Shown piece by piece: positions 1-8,640 of a stretch of DNA of 64,000 nucleotides (position 1 is its first letter; each line of letters starts with the position of its first letter). The notes below the pieces were generated by a model that worked only from the letters and a program-made list of their open reading frames with translations, did no database searches and was not told where the DNA came from. Position numbers and translations under genes: made by a program. Source of the stretch: Lentzea alba (GTDB taxonomy: Bacteria; Actinomycetota; Actinomycetes; Mycobacteriales; Pseudonocardiaceae); contig NZ_JAAMPJ010000001.1 in assembly GCF_011067745.1 (NCBI RefSeq), positions 978,829-1,042,828 on the forward strand. Reading direction: 5' to 3'.

Positions 1-1270
1 CGCTGGAGCTACGCGAAGTACCTGGGCGCTTTCCGGAAGTTCCCGGCGACGAAGTACCTGCGCCGGCGGGACGGCGATCCGTACCCGCTGGGCGCGGCCA
101 CCGCGATCCTGATGGCGCTGGAACCGTTCCAGCACATCGCACTCGTGGAGACGCTGGCGGTGCTGTCACCGGACGGCGTGTCACGCCAGCTGCTCGGCGA
201 CGCCGCCGACGACGAGCTGGTGCTGTTGCACGAGGCGTCACTGGTGGAGTTCGCCGGCGACTCGGCGGTGATCATGCACCGGCTGGTGCAGCGAGTGATC
301 CGCGACCGCAGCCGCGACTCGAACTGCCAGGCGTTGGTGCACGGCGCGAAACTGCTCTACGCACCCCACCGGCCCGACGACGAACCGTGGGCACGCCGCC
401 ACCTCGTCAACGAGCACGCCCGGCAGTCCGAAGCAACTGATGGCGAACCTCGGCCCCGACGCACCGCGAAAGGTGACCGAAACGGTGCTCGCGACCAGGC
501 TGAAGAACGCCCAGGAGGTCGGCGAGATCGCCGACCTCGCCAGAGCGGGCATGATCGCGGCGGAGGTCCACGACGCAGCCGTCACCCTGCTCGGCGAACA
601 GCACCAGCTGACTGCCAGCGCCCTGCAGCTCGTGGGCTTGGTGCTGCCCTCGGACATGGTCCGCGAGCGCCTGGAGCTGAACCTGGCCAGGTTCCGGGGC
701 GAGTTCGGCCTGGAACACCGGAACACGCACGCCGCCGCGAACGTGCTCAACAATCAGTACCTGGAGCTCGGCCTGACGGACGAGGCACTGGCGGTGCTCC
801 AGGAGGTGCTGGAGCCCTGGCGAGACCGTCCACGACTCACGATGCCCGCGTTCGCGACCGCGGAGGCCCTCGCGAGGGCGTACCTCGCGGCAGGACGAGC
901 CGCGGAGGCGATCACCACGCTGGAACAGGTCGTTCAGGACGCGACGCACGTCTTCGGAGCCGAATCCAGGACGACCCTCATGACGATGTCCATGCTCGCT
1001 GACGCGTACGAGGCGGCAGAACGATCCGACGAAGCGCTGAAGGTTCGCGAACACGTCTGCGCCACCGGCCGGAGGGTGCTCGGCATCGATCACCCGTTCG
1101 CGCTCATCTGCGCCAGCCAACTCGGGGTCACACTGATAAAGCACGGCCAGACGGAGGAAGCCGCGACCCTGCTCCGGGAAACACATGCGCTGGCGAGCCA
1201 GGTCCTCGGCGAACGTCACTGGACCACCGAGTTCGCACAGAAGTGGCTTACGGTCATTCAGCACGACTAG
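1..1270 (+). pseudogene. NB-ARC/TPR-type regulator, 5' truncated by window edge and frameshifted
   Basis: The first about 145 codons, open from base 1, read like the end of an NB-ARC/winged-helix region (motif YPLGAATAILMALEP). From about base 437 the protein continues in the next frame as helical tetratricopeptide-type repeats (residues such as NNQYLELGLTDEALAVL) and ends with TAG at 1268-1270. The two halves join smoothly (RQSEA then LMANLG) if one A is removed from the gcaactg at about 434-438, so a single-base insertion breaks the frame. Family members are large STAND/SARP-like signalling proteins with C-terminal TPRs. The lesion could be a real mutation or a sequencing error. The 5' part lies outside the window. 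Confidence 0.7.
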
Positions 1271-1297
1271 CGGCTGTTCAGGCGCTACCTTGCGCGC

Positions 1298-1987
1298 ATG
1301 GACCTCAAGCTGGTCGCCGACGAGCTCTACGGCCTGCCGCCGAAGGACTTCACCGCGGCCCGCAACGCCGCCGCCAAGCAGGCCGACGACAAGGACCTCG
1401 CCAAGGCCATCGCCGACCTGCGCCGCCCCACCGTGGGCGCCTGGGCGGTCAACAAACTGGTCCGCGACGCCCCTGAGGGCCTCGAGGAGGCGCTGGGCCT
1501 CTCCACGGCGCAGCTGACCATGCGGGAGCTCGGCCGCAAGCGCAAGGAGCTGATGGAGGCCCTGGTCTACCGCACCCTCGAACTGACCGGGCCGCTCGCG
1601 GACGACGCCGTCACCCAGGTCCGCAACACCCTCACGGCCGCGATGGCGGACCCGGAGTCGGCCGAGCAGGTGCGCAGAGGTCACCTGACGAAGGGGCTGG
1701 AGTACTCGGGGTTCGGGTTCGCGCTGCCGGCGCCCGAGCCGCAGTCGGACGACGGTGAGGACGCGCTCGCTCGCAAGCGCCGGGAGCGGCAGGAGCGGAA
1801 GCGGGCCGAGGCGCAGCAGGCGTTGGACGAGGCCGAGCAGGCGCTCGGGGAGGCTCAGGCCGATCAGCTGGCGGCGCAGCGGGCGTTCGATCGCGCGGCT
1901 GAGCGGCTGGAGGACGCCAAGCGGGTCACGGCGGCCGCGGAGAAGGCCCGCAAGACGGCTGAGCGCAAGCTCAACGATCTGAGCTAG
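1298..1987 (+). CDS. Conserved actinobacterial protein with C-terminal coiled coil
   Basis: 229 aa with ATG start, 27 bp after the TPR gene. The N-terminal part (about 1-60) contains a conserved stretch around RRPTVGAWAVNKLVR. From about residue 155 to the end it is almost continuous charged heptads (Ala/Glu/Arg/Gln-rich), predicted to form a long coiled coil. No signal peptide, membrane segment or catalytic motif was seen. Such proteins are widespread in actinomycetes with no assigned function known to me. Its 3' end overlaps the convergent gene at 1971-2414 by 17 bp. Confidence 0.75.
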   Translation: MDLKLVADELYGLPPKDFTAARNAAAKQADDKDLAKAIADLRRPTVGAWAVNKLVRDAPEGLEEALGLSTAQLTMRELGRKRKELMEALVYRTLELTGPLADDAVTQVRNTLTAAMADPESAEQVRRGHLTKGLEYSGFGFALPAPEPQSDDGEDALARKRRERQERKRAEAQQALDEAEQALGEAQADQLAAQRAFDRAAERLEDAKRVTAAAEKARKTAERKLNDLS

Positions 1988-2414
1988 CGCGGTCGAGCGG
2001 GCCCCACTCATCCGAGTGCTGGGCTTCGACCAGGTTCGAGCACTCCCGCAGGGCCTCGTCGGCCACCCAGGCGAGCGGCTCCAGGCAGCGGACCAGGGGC
2101 TCGTTGTCCGGGCCCCGGCCCACTTCGGTCCCGCGAAGCACCCACGCGCGGACGTCGGGGCCGCGCAGGTCGCGCAGGTGGCGGTAGTCGAACAGGCGGC
2201 GGGCCACCCACAGTTCGCGGCTGCGGTCTCCCCACCACGGTTCGATGCGCAGCGGGCTCGCGGACAGGCCCGGCAGCTCCACCCCGGTCAACGAGTCGCG
2301 CGACGCCGAGGCGGCGTCCTCGTCCGGGCCCTTCGACCAGCGCACGTAGACGTCGTCACCCAGGTGGCCCACCAGGTCGGCGAGTTTCGTGATCGTGGGG
2401 AGTTCGGGTGTCAC
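1971..2414 (-). CDS. DUF6098-like conserved protein
   Basis: 147 aa. It opens with PTITKLADLVGHL and continues through VYVRWSKGP, WWGDRSRELW, ARRLFDYRHL and a tail with LEPLAWVADEALREC, a pattern I associate with the DUF6098 family of actinobacteria. The many Trp/Arg residues and the RWSKGP motif suggest a small globular cytosolic protein. No enzymatic motif is apparent. It converges on and overlaps the coiled-coil gene by 17 bp. Function unknown. Confidence 0.7.
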   Translation of the reverse strand: MTPELPTITKLADLVGHLGDDVYVRWSKGPDEDAASASRDSLTGVELPGLSASPLRIEPWWGDRSRELWVARRLFDYRHLRDLRGPDVRAWVLRGTEVGRGPDNEPLVRCLEPLAWVADEALRECSNLVEAQHSDEWGPLDRASSDR

Positions 2415-2688
2415 GTTTGGTGACGTACCCGGCCGAAGCTGAAGGAAACCTGAAGGAATTGACCCTGGTCACAGTGAAAGCCGACCGGAACACCACGCTC
2501 CGGTTGTACGTTCAACAATGTGGTTGGCCGCGGGCGCTCGAGCTGGGTGCCAGGGCGATCCGACACCCCCAGGTCGGAAAAGCCCTTCCGCAGGCATCGC
2601 GTGCTCGCGCCGCGGTCAACCCGCCGTCGACCGACATGACCGGAGAATCCCCCCTCACCGGGTAGTGGCGGTCGACGGCAACCTGGAT
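2415..2688. other. Intergenic region, no gene supported
   Basis: About 270 bp between the start of the DUF6098-like gene and the cupin terminator. It should carry the promoter of the minus-strand DUF6098-like gene. A short open frame on the plus strand (2408-2665) has no SD sequence and no protein-like composition, so it is not called. Confidence 0.5.
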
Positions 2689-2726
2689 AGTGCGGTGCCC
2701 CACTCCCCCCAAGCGGGCACCGCACT
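2689..2726 (-). terminator. Hairpin terminator of cupin gene
   Basis: Perfect 12-bp inverted repeat (AGTGCGGTGCCC at 2689-2700, its complement at 2715-2726) with a 14-nt loop. It overlaps the cupin stop codon (2725-2727). There is no clear T-run, as is usual for actinomycete terminators. Confidence 0.65.
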
Positions 2727-3144
2727 ACAGGTGGTACTGGTCGTGGCGGGCGTAGAAGGCCTCCAACTCCTCAGGCGACAGGCCCTTGGTCGTTCCCACC
2801 TCCAGGAAGAAGTTCTCGCGGGCGATCCCCGGCGTGAAGAGGATCAGCATGCGGACCGGCGCGTCGCTGTCGTTGCGGAACGCGTGGGGGCGGTTCGGTG
2901 GCACGTACAGGAAGTCGCCCTCGCCGCCCTTGGCCCACTCGTCGCCGTCGAACAGCGAGATCTCGCCTTCGAGCACGTAGAACGACTCGGAGAAGGTCTT
3001 GTGGAAGTGCGGGCGGGGACCGCCCTGCCTGGCCTCCATCCGCCACTCGAACAAGCCGAACTCGCCGTTCGTGACTGATCCGGGTGCCACGAACCTCGCG
3101 CTCTTGGTGCTGAAACCCACCTCGGAAGCCGGTCGGAACGTCAT
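2725..3144 (-). CDS. Cupin-2 domain protein
   Basis: 139 aa, single cupin fold. Motif 1 is GGPRPHFHKTFSE with metal ligands His46, His48 and Glu53. Motif 2 contains PPNRPHAFRN with His87, so all four canonical ligands are present. The C-terminal helix (LSPEELEAFYARH) is typical of small actinobacterial cupins of about 130-150 aa. Expected to be a cytosolic metal-dependent enzyme or binding protein; the substrate cannot be read from sequence. Transcribed divergently from the flavin dehydrogenase at 3219, with which it shares about 75 bp of promoter. Confidence 0.85.
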   Translation of the reverse strand: MTFRPASEVGFSTKSARFVAPGSVTNGEFGLFEWRMEARQGGPRPHFHKTFSESFYVLEGEISLFDGDEWAKGGEGDFLYVPPNRPHAFRNDSDAPVRMLILFTPGIARENFFLEVGTTKGLSPEELEAFYARHDQYHL

Positions 3145-3218
3145 CGGTGATCCCTCCCCAGAAAAGTGAACTTAATTCAGGTCTCGTGCGTGATCAGCGG
3201 TGGAACTATGCTCGCCCG

Positions 3219-4874
3219 ATGGCACATGACGCGGATGTCATCGTCGTCGGCGGAGGCCTCGCAGGTCTTGTCGCGACCGCGGAGCTCGCAGACGCCGGCC
3301 GCAAGGTCATCCTCCTCGACCAGGAGCCGGAGGCGACGCTCGGCGGCCAGGCCTGGTGGTCGTTCGGCGGCTTGTTCCTGGTGGACACCCCCGAACAGCG
3401 CAGGCTCCGGGTCAAAGACTCGCACGACCTGGCACTGCAGGACTGGATGGGCTCGGCGGCGTTCGACCGGGACAGCGACCACTGGCCCCGGCTGTGGGCG
3501 CAGGCCTACGTGGACTTCGCCTCCGGCGAGAAGCGCTCGTGGCTCTACAACATGGGTGTGCGCTGGTTCCCGTTCGTCCAGTGGGCCGAGCGCGGCGGCT
3601 ACCTCTCAGGCGGCCACGGCAACTCCGTGCCGCGGTTCCACGTCACCTGGGGCACCGGGCCGGGCGTGGTCGAGCCGTTCGAGCGCCGGGTGCGGGAGGG
3701 CGTGGCGAAAGGACTCGTGACGCTCAAGTTCCGGCACCGGGTCACCAACATCAACGTCACCGACGGCGTGTGCGACGGCGTGTCCGGCGAGGTGCTGGAG
3801 CCGTCGTCGGTGAACCGGGCCGAACCGAGCTCGCGGACGGTCGTCGGCGACTTCTCGCTGTCCGCGCAGGCCGTGATCATCACGTCCGGCGGCATCGGCG
3901 GCAACCACGACCTGGTGCGCAAGAACTGGCCCGAGCGGATGGGCACGCCGCCGAAGTTCATGCTGTCGGGCGTGCCGGACTTCGTGGACGGGCACATGAT
4001 GGAGATCGCGCAGAAGGCGGGCGCGTCGATCATCAACGCCGACCGCATGTGGCACTACCCCGAGGGCATCGCGAACTACGCGCCGGTGTGGGGCAAGCAC
4101 GGCATCCGGATCCTGCCCGGCCCGTCGCCGCTGTGGCTCGACGCGGACGGCAAGCGGCTGCCGATCCCGCTGTTCCCCGGCTTCGACGCGCTGGGGTCGT
4201 TGCAGCACATCACGACGCACGGCCACGAGCACTCGTGGTTCGTGCTGAACAAGAAGATCATCGGCAAGGAGTTCGCGCTGTCGGGCTCCGAGCAGAACCC
4301 GGACCTGACGGGCAAGGACACGCGCGCGGTTTTGAAGCGCGCCCTGCCCGGGGCGGTCGCGCCGGTCGAGGCGTTCGCGCAGAAGTCCAAGGAGTTCATC
4401 CAGGCCGGGACCGTCGCGGACCTGGCGCGCGGGATGAACGCGCTGACCGGTGACGACCGCATCGACGCCGCCGCGCTGGAGCAGATCATCGTCGAGCGCG
4501 ACCGGCAGGTCACGTCAGGACTCGGCAAGGACATGCAGGTCAACGCGATCCGCGCGGCTCGGCACTTCCTCACGGACAAGCTGATCCGCGTCGTCGAGCC
4601 GCACCGGTTGCTGGACCCCAAGGCCGGTCCGCTGATCGCCGTGCGGCTGTCGGTGATCACGCGGAAGACGTTGGGAGGCCTGCACACCGACCTGTCGTCG
4701 CGCGTGCTCGACACCTCCGGCGAGGTGTTGCCCGGGCTCTACGCCGCCGGTGAGGCCGCCGGGTTCGGTGGTGGCGGCGTGCACGGGTACCGCGCGCTGG
4801 AAGGAACCTTCCTCGGTGGCTGCCTGTTCTCCGGGCGCGTTGCCGGGCGTTCGGCGGCCGAAGCGGTTTCCTAA
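3219..4874 (+). CDS. FAD-dependent dehydrogenase, 3-ketosteroid dehydrogenase-like
   Basis: 551 aa from the ATG at 3219. A longer frame from 3147 would add 24 residues that do not look conserved and would consume the promoter. The protein begins directly with the Rossmann FAD motif (VIVVGGGLAGLVATAEL, then LLDQE) and ends with the second FAD loop (GLYAAGEAAGFGGGGVHGYRALEGTFLGG, given here as separate motifs GLYAAGEAAG and GGCLFSGR). This is the fumarate reductase/KstD-type flavoprotein fold, nearest to the COG3573 predicted oxidoreductases. It probably oxidises a C-C bond in a hydrophobic substrate. No steroid genes are nearby, so the substrate is unknown. Confidence 0.85.
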   Translation: MAHDADVIVVGGGLAGLVATAELADAGRKVILLDQEPEATLGGQAWWSFGGLFLVDTPEQRRLRVKDSHDLALQDWMGSAAFDRDSDHWPRLWAQAYVDFASGEKRSWLYNMGVRWFPFVQWAERGGYLSGGHGNSVPRFHVTWGTGPGVVEPFERRVREGVAKGLVTLKFRHRVTNINVTDGVCDGVSGEVLEPSSVNRAEPSSRTVVGDFSLSAQAVIITSGGIGGNHDLVRKNWPERMGTPPKFMLSGVPDFVDGHMMEIAQKAGASIINADRMWHYPEGIANYAPVWGKHGIRILPGPSPLWLDADGKRLPIPLFPGFDALGSLQHITTHGHEHSWFVLNKKIIGKEFALSGSEQNPDLTGKDTRAVLKRALPGAVAPVEAFAQKSKEFIQAGTVADLARGMNALTGDDRIDAAALEQIIVERDRQVTSGLGKDMQVNAIRAARHFLTDKLIRVVEPHRLLDPKAGPLIAVRLSVITRKTLGGLHTDLSSRVLDTSGEVLPGLYAAGEAAGFGGGGVHGYRALEGTFLGGCLFSGRVAGRSAAEAVS

Positions 4875-4900
4875 GTTACGAAGCCGAACTGAGACGACAC

Positions 4901-4953
4901 ATTCGCCGTTCCTCGCCGCGGAAAGAAAATTCTCTGCGGAAGGAACGGCGAAT
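4901..4953 (+). promoter_or_regulatory. Inverted repeat masking SD and start codon of protease gene
   Basis: A perfect 12-bp inverted repeat pairs ATTCGCCGTTCC (4901-4912) with GGAACGGCGAAT (4942-4953). The 3' arm covers part of the SD (aagga, 4940-4944) and the first two bases of the ATG at 4952. An additional inner CCGC/GCGG pairing is possible. It may terminate the upstream gene, gate translation of the protease, or both. Confidence 0.55.
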
Positions 4954-5755
4954 GCTGTTACGAGGTGGAATCGCGGCTGCCCTGATCGTGCTCACCGCGG
5001 CGGGCACGGCGCTGGCGGATCCGTCCGCCCAGGTGGTCGGCGGCACGCGAGCGTCCATTGAGGACAACCCGTTCGCGGTGTACCTGGCGCCCACGGCCGA
5101 CACCCGCGATCCCCGGTGCACCGGTGTGGTCGTCGCACCGAACAAGATCCTCACCGCCGCGCACTGCGTGGACGAGGGGGTGACCGGCCCGAAGCCGATC
5201 CCGCTGGACAAACGCGTGGTCGTGGCGGGACGGGAGAACGTGCACAGCACCGGCGAGGGCGTGGTCGCGAAGCTCACGAAGATCGTCATCAACCCGAAGT
5301 ACGACGGCATCTCGTTCGACTCGGCGGTGCTCACGCTCGACCGCGCGCTGAAGCAGAAGCCGATCAAGATGGCCGGCGCGGCGGACCGTCACCTGTACGC
5401 GCCCGGCAAGTCCGCCACCGTGCTGGGCTGGGGCGCGGTGAAGGAGGGTGGCAGCACCAACGGCTACCTGATGAAGGCCTCGATCCCGATCCTCGAGGAC
5501 GAGACCTGCCGCGTGTTCTGGGGCAAGGACGACGAGGGCAACGACTTCTACGAGAACAAGAGCATGCTTTGCGCCGCGGTCATGAAGGGCGGTGTCGACG
5601 CGTGCAACGGTGATTCGGGCGGTCCGTTCGTCGCGGGCAGCAAACTCATCGGGCTGGTGTCGAAGGGCGAGGGTTGCGCCCGGCCGAACCACCCGGCGAT
5701 CTACGCGCGGGTCGATGCCATCAACTCGTGGGTCGCGAAAGAGATTTCGCGCTGA
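4952..5755 (+). CDS. Secreted trypsin-like serine protease (S1 family)
   Basis: 267 aa with a Sec signal peptide (about 1-22, cleavage near ALA-DP). The mature region begins close to a VVGG sequence typical of S1 activation sites. Catalytic triad: His71 (LTAAHC), Asp123 (SFDSAVL) and Ser222 (GDSGGP). Asp216, six residues before the serine (DACNGDSGG), predicts trypsin specificity for Arg/Lys. Four further Cys are compatible with disulfides. The short spacer between signal peptide and VVGG suggests little or no propeptide. Expected to be extracellular. Translation may be controlled by the hairpin over its start. Confidence 0.93.
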   Translation: MLLRGGIAAALIVLTAAGTALADPSAQVVGGTRASIEDNPFAVYLAPTADTRDPRCTGVVVAPNKILTAAHCVDEGVTGPKPIPLDKRVVVAGRENVHSTGEGVVAKLTKIVINPKYDGISFDSAVLTLDRALKQKPIKMAGAADRHLYAPGKSATVLGWGAVKEGGSTNGYLMKASIPILEDETCRVFWGKDDEGNDFYENKSMLCAAVMKGGVDACNGDSGGPFVAGSKLIGLVSKGEGCARPNHPAIYARVDAINSWVAKEISR

Positions 5756-5810
5756 TCTCGCGTGGTGGACGCGGGTTGACGGTCCCCCGGCTTGCGGCTG
5801 TGCTGGAGGC

Positions 5811-6302
5811 ATGACGCAGATCGGTGTTCTGGTCGGCAACCCGCGGCCCGCCTCGCGCACTCTGCAGGCGGCCCTGGCCCTGCGGGAGGCCCTCTCCTCG
5901 ACGCTGGGCGTGCCCGTCGACGGACCGGTGGTGGACGCGGCGACGCTCGCCCCCGCCGTGTTCACGGAACCGGACACGATCAAGGCGGCGCTGCAGACGT
6001 TGGGACAGGCCGAGGTGCTCGTGGTGGCCACACCGACGTACAAGGCCGCGTACACCGGGCTGCTGAAGGCGGTGCTGGACCAGGCACCCTCAGGGTGGCT
6101 CAAGGGCAAGGTCGTGGTGCCGCTGCAGGTCGCCGCGTCGGACCGGCACGCGCTCGCCGTCGAGGTGCATCTGCGGCCGGTGCTGACCGAGCTGGGCGCG
6201 TTGGTGCCGCAGGCGTTGTTCCTGAACGAGGCTTCGCTGCCCGCCGACGTCACGGATTTCGACCTGGACACCGATGTGCTGAAGGCGTTGGTGCAGCGAT
6301 GA
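5811..6302 (+). CDS. ssuE: NADPH-dependent FMN reductase, SsuE-like
   Basis: 163 aa with ATG at 5811 and SD ggagg at 5805-5809. Flavodoxin-like fold: GNPRPASRT phosphate loop at the N-terminus and VATPTYKAAYTGLLK in the middle, both characteristic of SsuE-type reductases that supply FMNH2 to two-component monooxygenases. Its stop overlaps the ATG of the next flavin reductase (ATGA), implying translational coupling. The likely client is the SsuD-like monooxygenase at 8641. Specific sulfonate use is inferred from family and context only, as no ABC transporter for sulfonates is seen. Confidence 0.85.
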   Translation: MTQIGVLVGNPRPASRTLQAALALREALSSTLGVPVDGPVVDAATLAPAVFTEPDTIKAALQTLGQAEVLVVATPTYKAAYTGLLKAVLDQAPSGWLKGKVVVPLQVAASDRHALAVEVHLRPVLTELGALVPQALFLNEASLPADVTDFDLDTDVLKALVQR

Positions 6303-6766
6303 AAGAACAGTTGCGGAACGCGCTGAGGCACCACGCTCAGGCTGTCACGATCGTCACCGCGCACGGCGCGGACGGCCCTGTCGGCACGACCGTCAGTTCG
6401 TTCACCTCGGCCTCCTTCGAGCCACCGCTCGTGGTCGTGTGGATCGGCGAAGGCGCTTCGGTGTGGCCGGTGCTGCGGACCGCGCCGCTGTTCGCCGTGC
6501 ACCTGCTGGACTCCGGGCAGACCGCGCTCGCGGACCTGTTCGCGACGAAGGGCGTCGACCGGTTCGGTCCCGGCACGCGGTGGCGGGCGGACGAGGACGG
6601 CGTGCCGTGGCTGCTGGACGCGCCGGTTCGGTTGCGGTGCCGGACTTCCCGGCGGATCGCGGTCGGCGACCACGTGGCGCTGGTCGGTGAACCGCTGGAC
6701 ATCACGCACTCCGACATCGCCGCGCCGCTGGTGCGGCACCAGGGGCGCTACACCTCAGTCGCCTAG
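6299..6766 (+). CDS. Flavin reductase domain protein (HpaC/DIM6-like)
   Basis: 155 aa, ATG overlapping the ssuE stop. Motifs AVTIVTA, GTTVSSFTSASFEPPLV, FAVHLL and the terminal IAVGDHVALVGEP are those of the FMN-binding split-barrel flavin reductases that feed reduced flavin to a partner oxygenase. A second reductase next to SsuE is redundant on its face and may serve a different oxygenase. Its 3' end overlaps the convergent FAD/NAD(P) gene by 12 bp. Confidence 0.87.
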   Translation: MKEQLRNALRHHAQAVTIVTAHGADGPVGTTVSSFTSASFEPPLVVVWIGEGASVWPVLRTAPLFAVHLLDSGQTALADLFATKGVDRFGPGTRWRADEDGVPWLLDAPVRLRCRTSRRIAVGDHVALVGEPLDITHSDIAAPLVRHQGRYTSVA

Positions 6767-8449
6767 CGTTCGCAGAATCTCCCGTGCCAGCACGTCGTTC
6801 TGCCGGAACGCCGGCGCGTTCGTGTTCGGCCGGGCGAACGCCGCGAACGCCTTCCCTGTTGTATAAGGCCCCACCGCGAACCGGGCCGGGTCCTCCTCGC
6901 CGCGCTCGTTGATCAGGCGGCCCTCGGCGGACACCCGCACCAGCCCGGCGTCGTCCTCGGAGACGTCGCCGACCGCACGCAACGACCGCAGCACCGGATC
7001 GGCCGTGCGGGACAGCGAATGCACCGGCAGACGAGCCTCGATCAGGCCGTTCGCGCGCACCACGTCCGGTGTCGTCGGGCTGCCCGCGAGGAACGCGCCG
7101 TCGACCGCCTCCACCCACATGTCCGCGCCGACGAACCGCACGACTCCCGCGCGGGACAACGCCAGCAGTTCCTCCAGCCGGTCCGGTGGCGGTCCGGAGG
7201 CCAAGTAGCTGAAGTAGCCGTGCCACCAGCCGTCGTGCGGCATCACCTGTGCCATCTGGCCGTAGACCGAAAGCAGCGCCAGGAACGCCCCCAGATCGGC
7301 GCTGTACCGCGGATCCGAGCGCCGGGCCACGTCGGCCTCGACGTAGGACCGCAGGTGCTCCTGGAACTCCTCGGCCGTCGCGAAGGTCAGACCGGTCAGC
7401 GGGCGGTCCAGCTGTTCGAAGTCGATGCGGTCGGCCGGGTCCGGTATCGCGAGAACCTCCAACGAGCGCATCTCTTCGCTGTACCAGGGCAAAGCGGCGA
7501 ACGACGTGGCGAACTCGACGAACGGCATCCGCACGAGACCGGGATGACCGGTGAAGAGCTCGTGGTAGTGGCCCCAGGCGATCTCCTTGGCCATCAACGG
7601 CCACACGTCGGCCCGGAAGTCCGAAGAACGGCCCTTCAAGGCATCCGCCGTGAAGAAATACGGCAACGACGGCCGGGTTCCCTGCAACCGGTAGCCCGTC
7701 TTCGAGTGGTACGGCACACCGCGCCGCGAGCCCACGAACAGCCGTGGTTCCGAACCTGAAGGCAGATAACGCAATTCGCCACCAGAACGCTCGTACCGGC
7801 CACCGCGGCCCTCGGTCAGCAACACCATGAGGTCGATGAACGCGAGCCCGAACCCACGCAGCACAACGTCTCCGCTCACCTCCGACAGGTCCGCGTCGGC
7901 CGAGTACAACGGTGGTACGTAGACCAGGTCGTGCTCAACAGCGTGTTCGGACAGCTTGCGGTGTTCCGGCTCTGGTTCCGCGTCCAAGTGCCCCAACGCG
8001 AGCACGAGCACGTCCGCCTGCAGCGATTCCCCGCTGTCCAGCCGAACCCAGTTGCCGACGACCTTCGAAGCCCGAGCGCAATGAACGGTCACCGAGATGT
8101 TCGGTGGCAGAGATTCCGTTACGTGGTCGAAGAACCAGGCGAGGTACTTGCTCTGCACCTGCCGGGACGGGAACGACGCCGGGTCGACGTCACCCCACTC
8201 GGCGAGCGACGGGCCGGGGCGAACAGGGCCGATGCCGTCGAACGAGGAGTCGGTGAAGACCGTCACGTCTTCGGCCATGGAGTTCATGCGCAGCAACGGT
8301 GACTGCGCGTGCCGCCACACCCGGCCGGCACCGGGCGGGTACGGGTCGACGACGTGCACGGCCAGCTCCAGCGACGGTGACTGGGCGGCGATGCGTTCCA
8401 GCAGGCCGGCGGCACGAGGGCCGCCGCCGATCACGACGAGTGAGCGCAT
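6755..8449 (-). CDS. FAD/NAD(P)-binding protein (PF13454-type)
   Basis: 564 aa from the ATG at 8449; upstream in-frame residues (to 8614) are not protein-like and would run into the divergent promoter. It starts with the dinucleotide motif LVVIGGGPRAAGLL, followed by VVDPYPPGAGRVW and LRMNSMAEDV, diagnostic of the large FAD-NAD(P)-binding family (NAD_binding_9) found in actinobacteria near flavin monooxygenases. Later segments include VLALGHLDAEP and GFGLAFIDLM. Probably a cytosolic flavoprotein oxidoreductase or N-hydroxylase relative. Its placement between flavin reductases and ssuD suggests a shared redox or sulfur pathway, but the substrate is unknown. Confidence 0.8.
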   Translation of the reverse strand: MRSLVVIGGGPRAAGLLERIAAQSPSLELAVHVVDPYPPGAGRVWRHAQSPLLRMNSMAEDVTVFTDSSFDGIGPVRPGPSLAEWGDVDPASFPSRQVQSKYLAWFFDHVTESLPPNISVTVHCARASKVVGNWVRLDSGESLQADVLVLALGHLDAEPEPEHRKLSEHAVEHDLVYVPPLYSADADLSEVSGDVVLRGFGLAFIDLMVLLTEGRGGRYERSGGELRYLPSGSEPRLFVGSRRGVPYHSKTGYRLQGTRPSLPYFFTADALKGRSSDFRADVWPLMAKEIAWGHYHELFTGHPGLVRMPFVEFATSFAALPWYSEEMRSLEVLAIPDPADRIDFEQLDRPLTGLTFATAEEFQEHLRSYVEADVARRSDPRYSADLGAFLALLSVYGQMAQVMPHDGWWHGYFSYLASGPPPDRLEELLALSRAGVVRFVGADMWVEAVDGAFLAGSPTTPDVVRANGLIEARLPVHSLSRTADPVLRSLRAVGDVSEDDAGLVRVSAEGRLINERGEEDPARFAVGPYTTGKAFAAFARPNTNAPAFRQNDVLAREILRTLGD

Positions 8450-8558
8450 GCGCGTCTTTCCGTTGAAGGGCAACGAGAAACGAGCCGCGCCCCTCAACGC
8501 GAACATCACCACAGTACCCCGCGCGTGCAAGTAAATCCCGCTCTGTGGACGCCGTTGC

Positions 8559-8594
8559 GACGCCCGATCATCGGGTGTGCACTCGAAGGGCGTC
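8559..8594 (+). promoter_or_regulatory. Leader hairpin upstream of ssuD-like gene
   Basis: GACGCCC (8559-8565) pairs with GGGCGTC (8588-8594). Nested inside and mutually exclusive with it is CCCGAT/ATCGGG (8563-8575). Two competing stems about 45 bp upstream of the start look like a regulatory leader or an operator. No known riboswitch consensus was recognised. Confidence 0.3.
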
Positions 8595-8640
8595 TCCCTC
8601 AACGCACCCCGCACTCACCACCAACTCTGGGGAATCGGTC

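Noticed and set aside
407..2011. 534-codon minus-strand frame opposite the TPR and coiled-coil genes
   Set aside because: Leu/Arg-rich shadow composition typical of GC-rich antisense frames; the plus-strand genes have coherent protein features.
2408..2665. Possible 85-aa gene in the gap before the cupin gene
   Set aside because: No SD, no recognisable features, and it overlaps the DUF6098-like start and promoter.
8450..8640. SAM-type riboswitch before the ssuD-like gene
   Set aside because: Two competing hairpins exist, but none of the conserved SAM-I, SAM-II or SAM-IV core blocks could be recognised.
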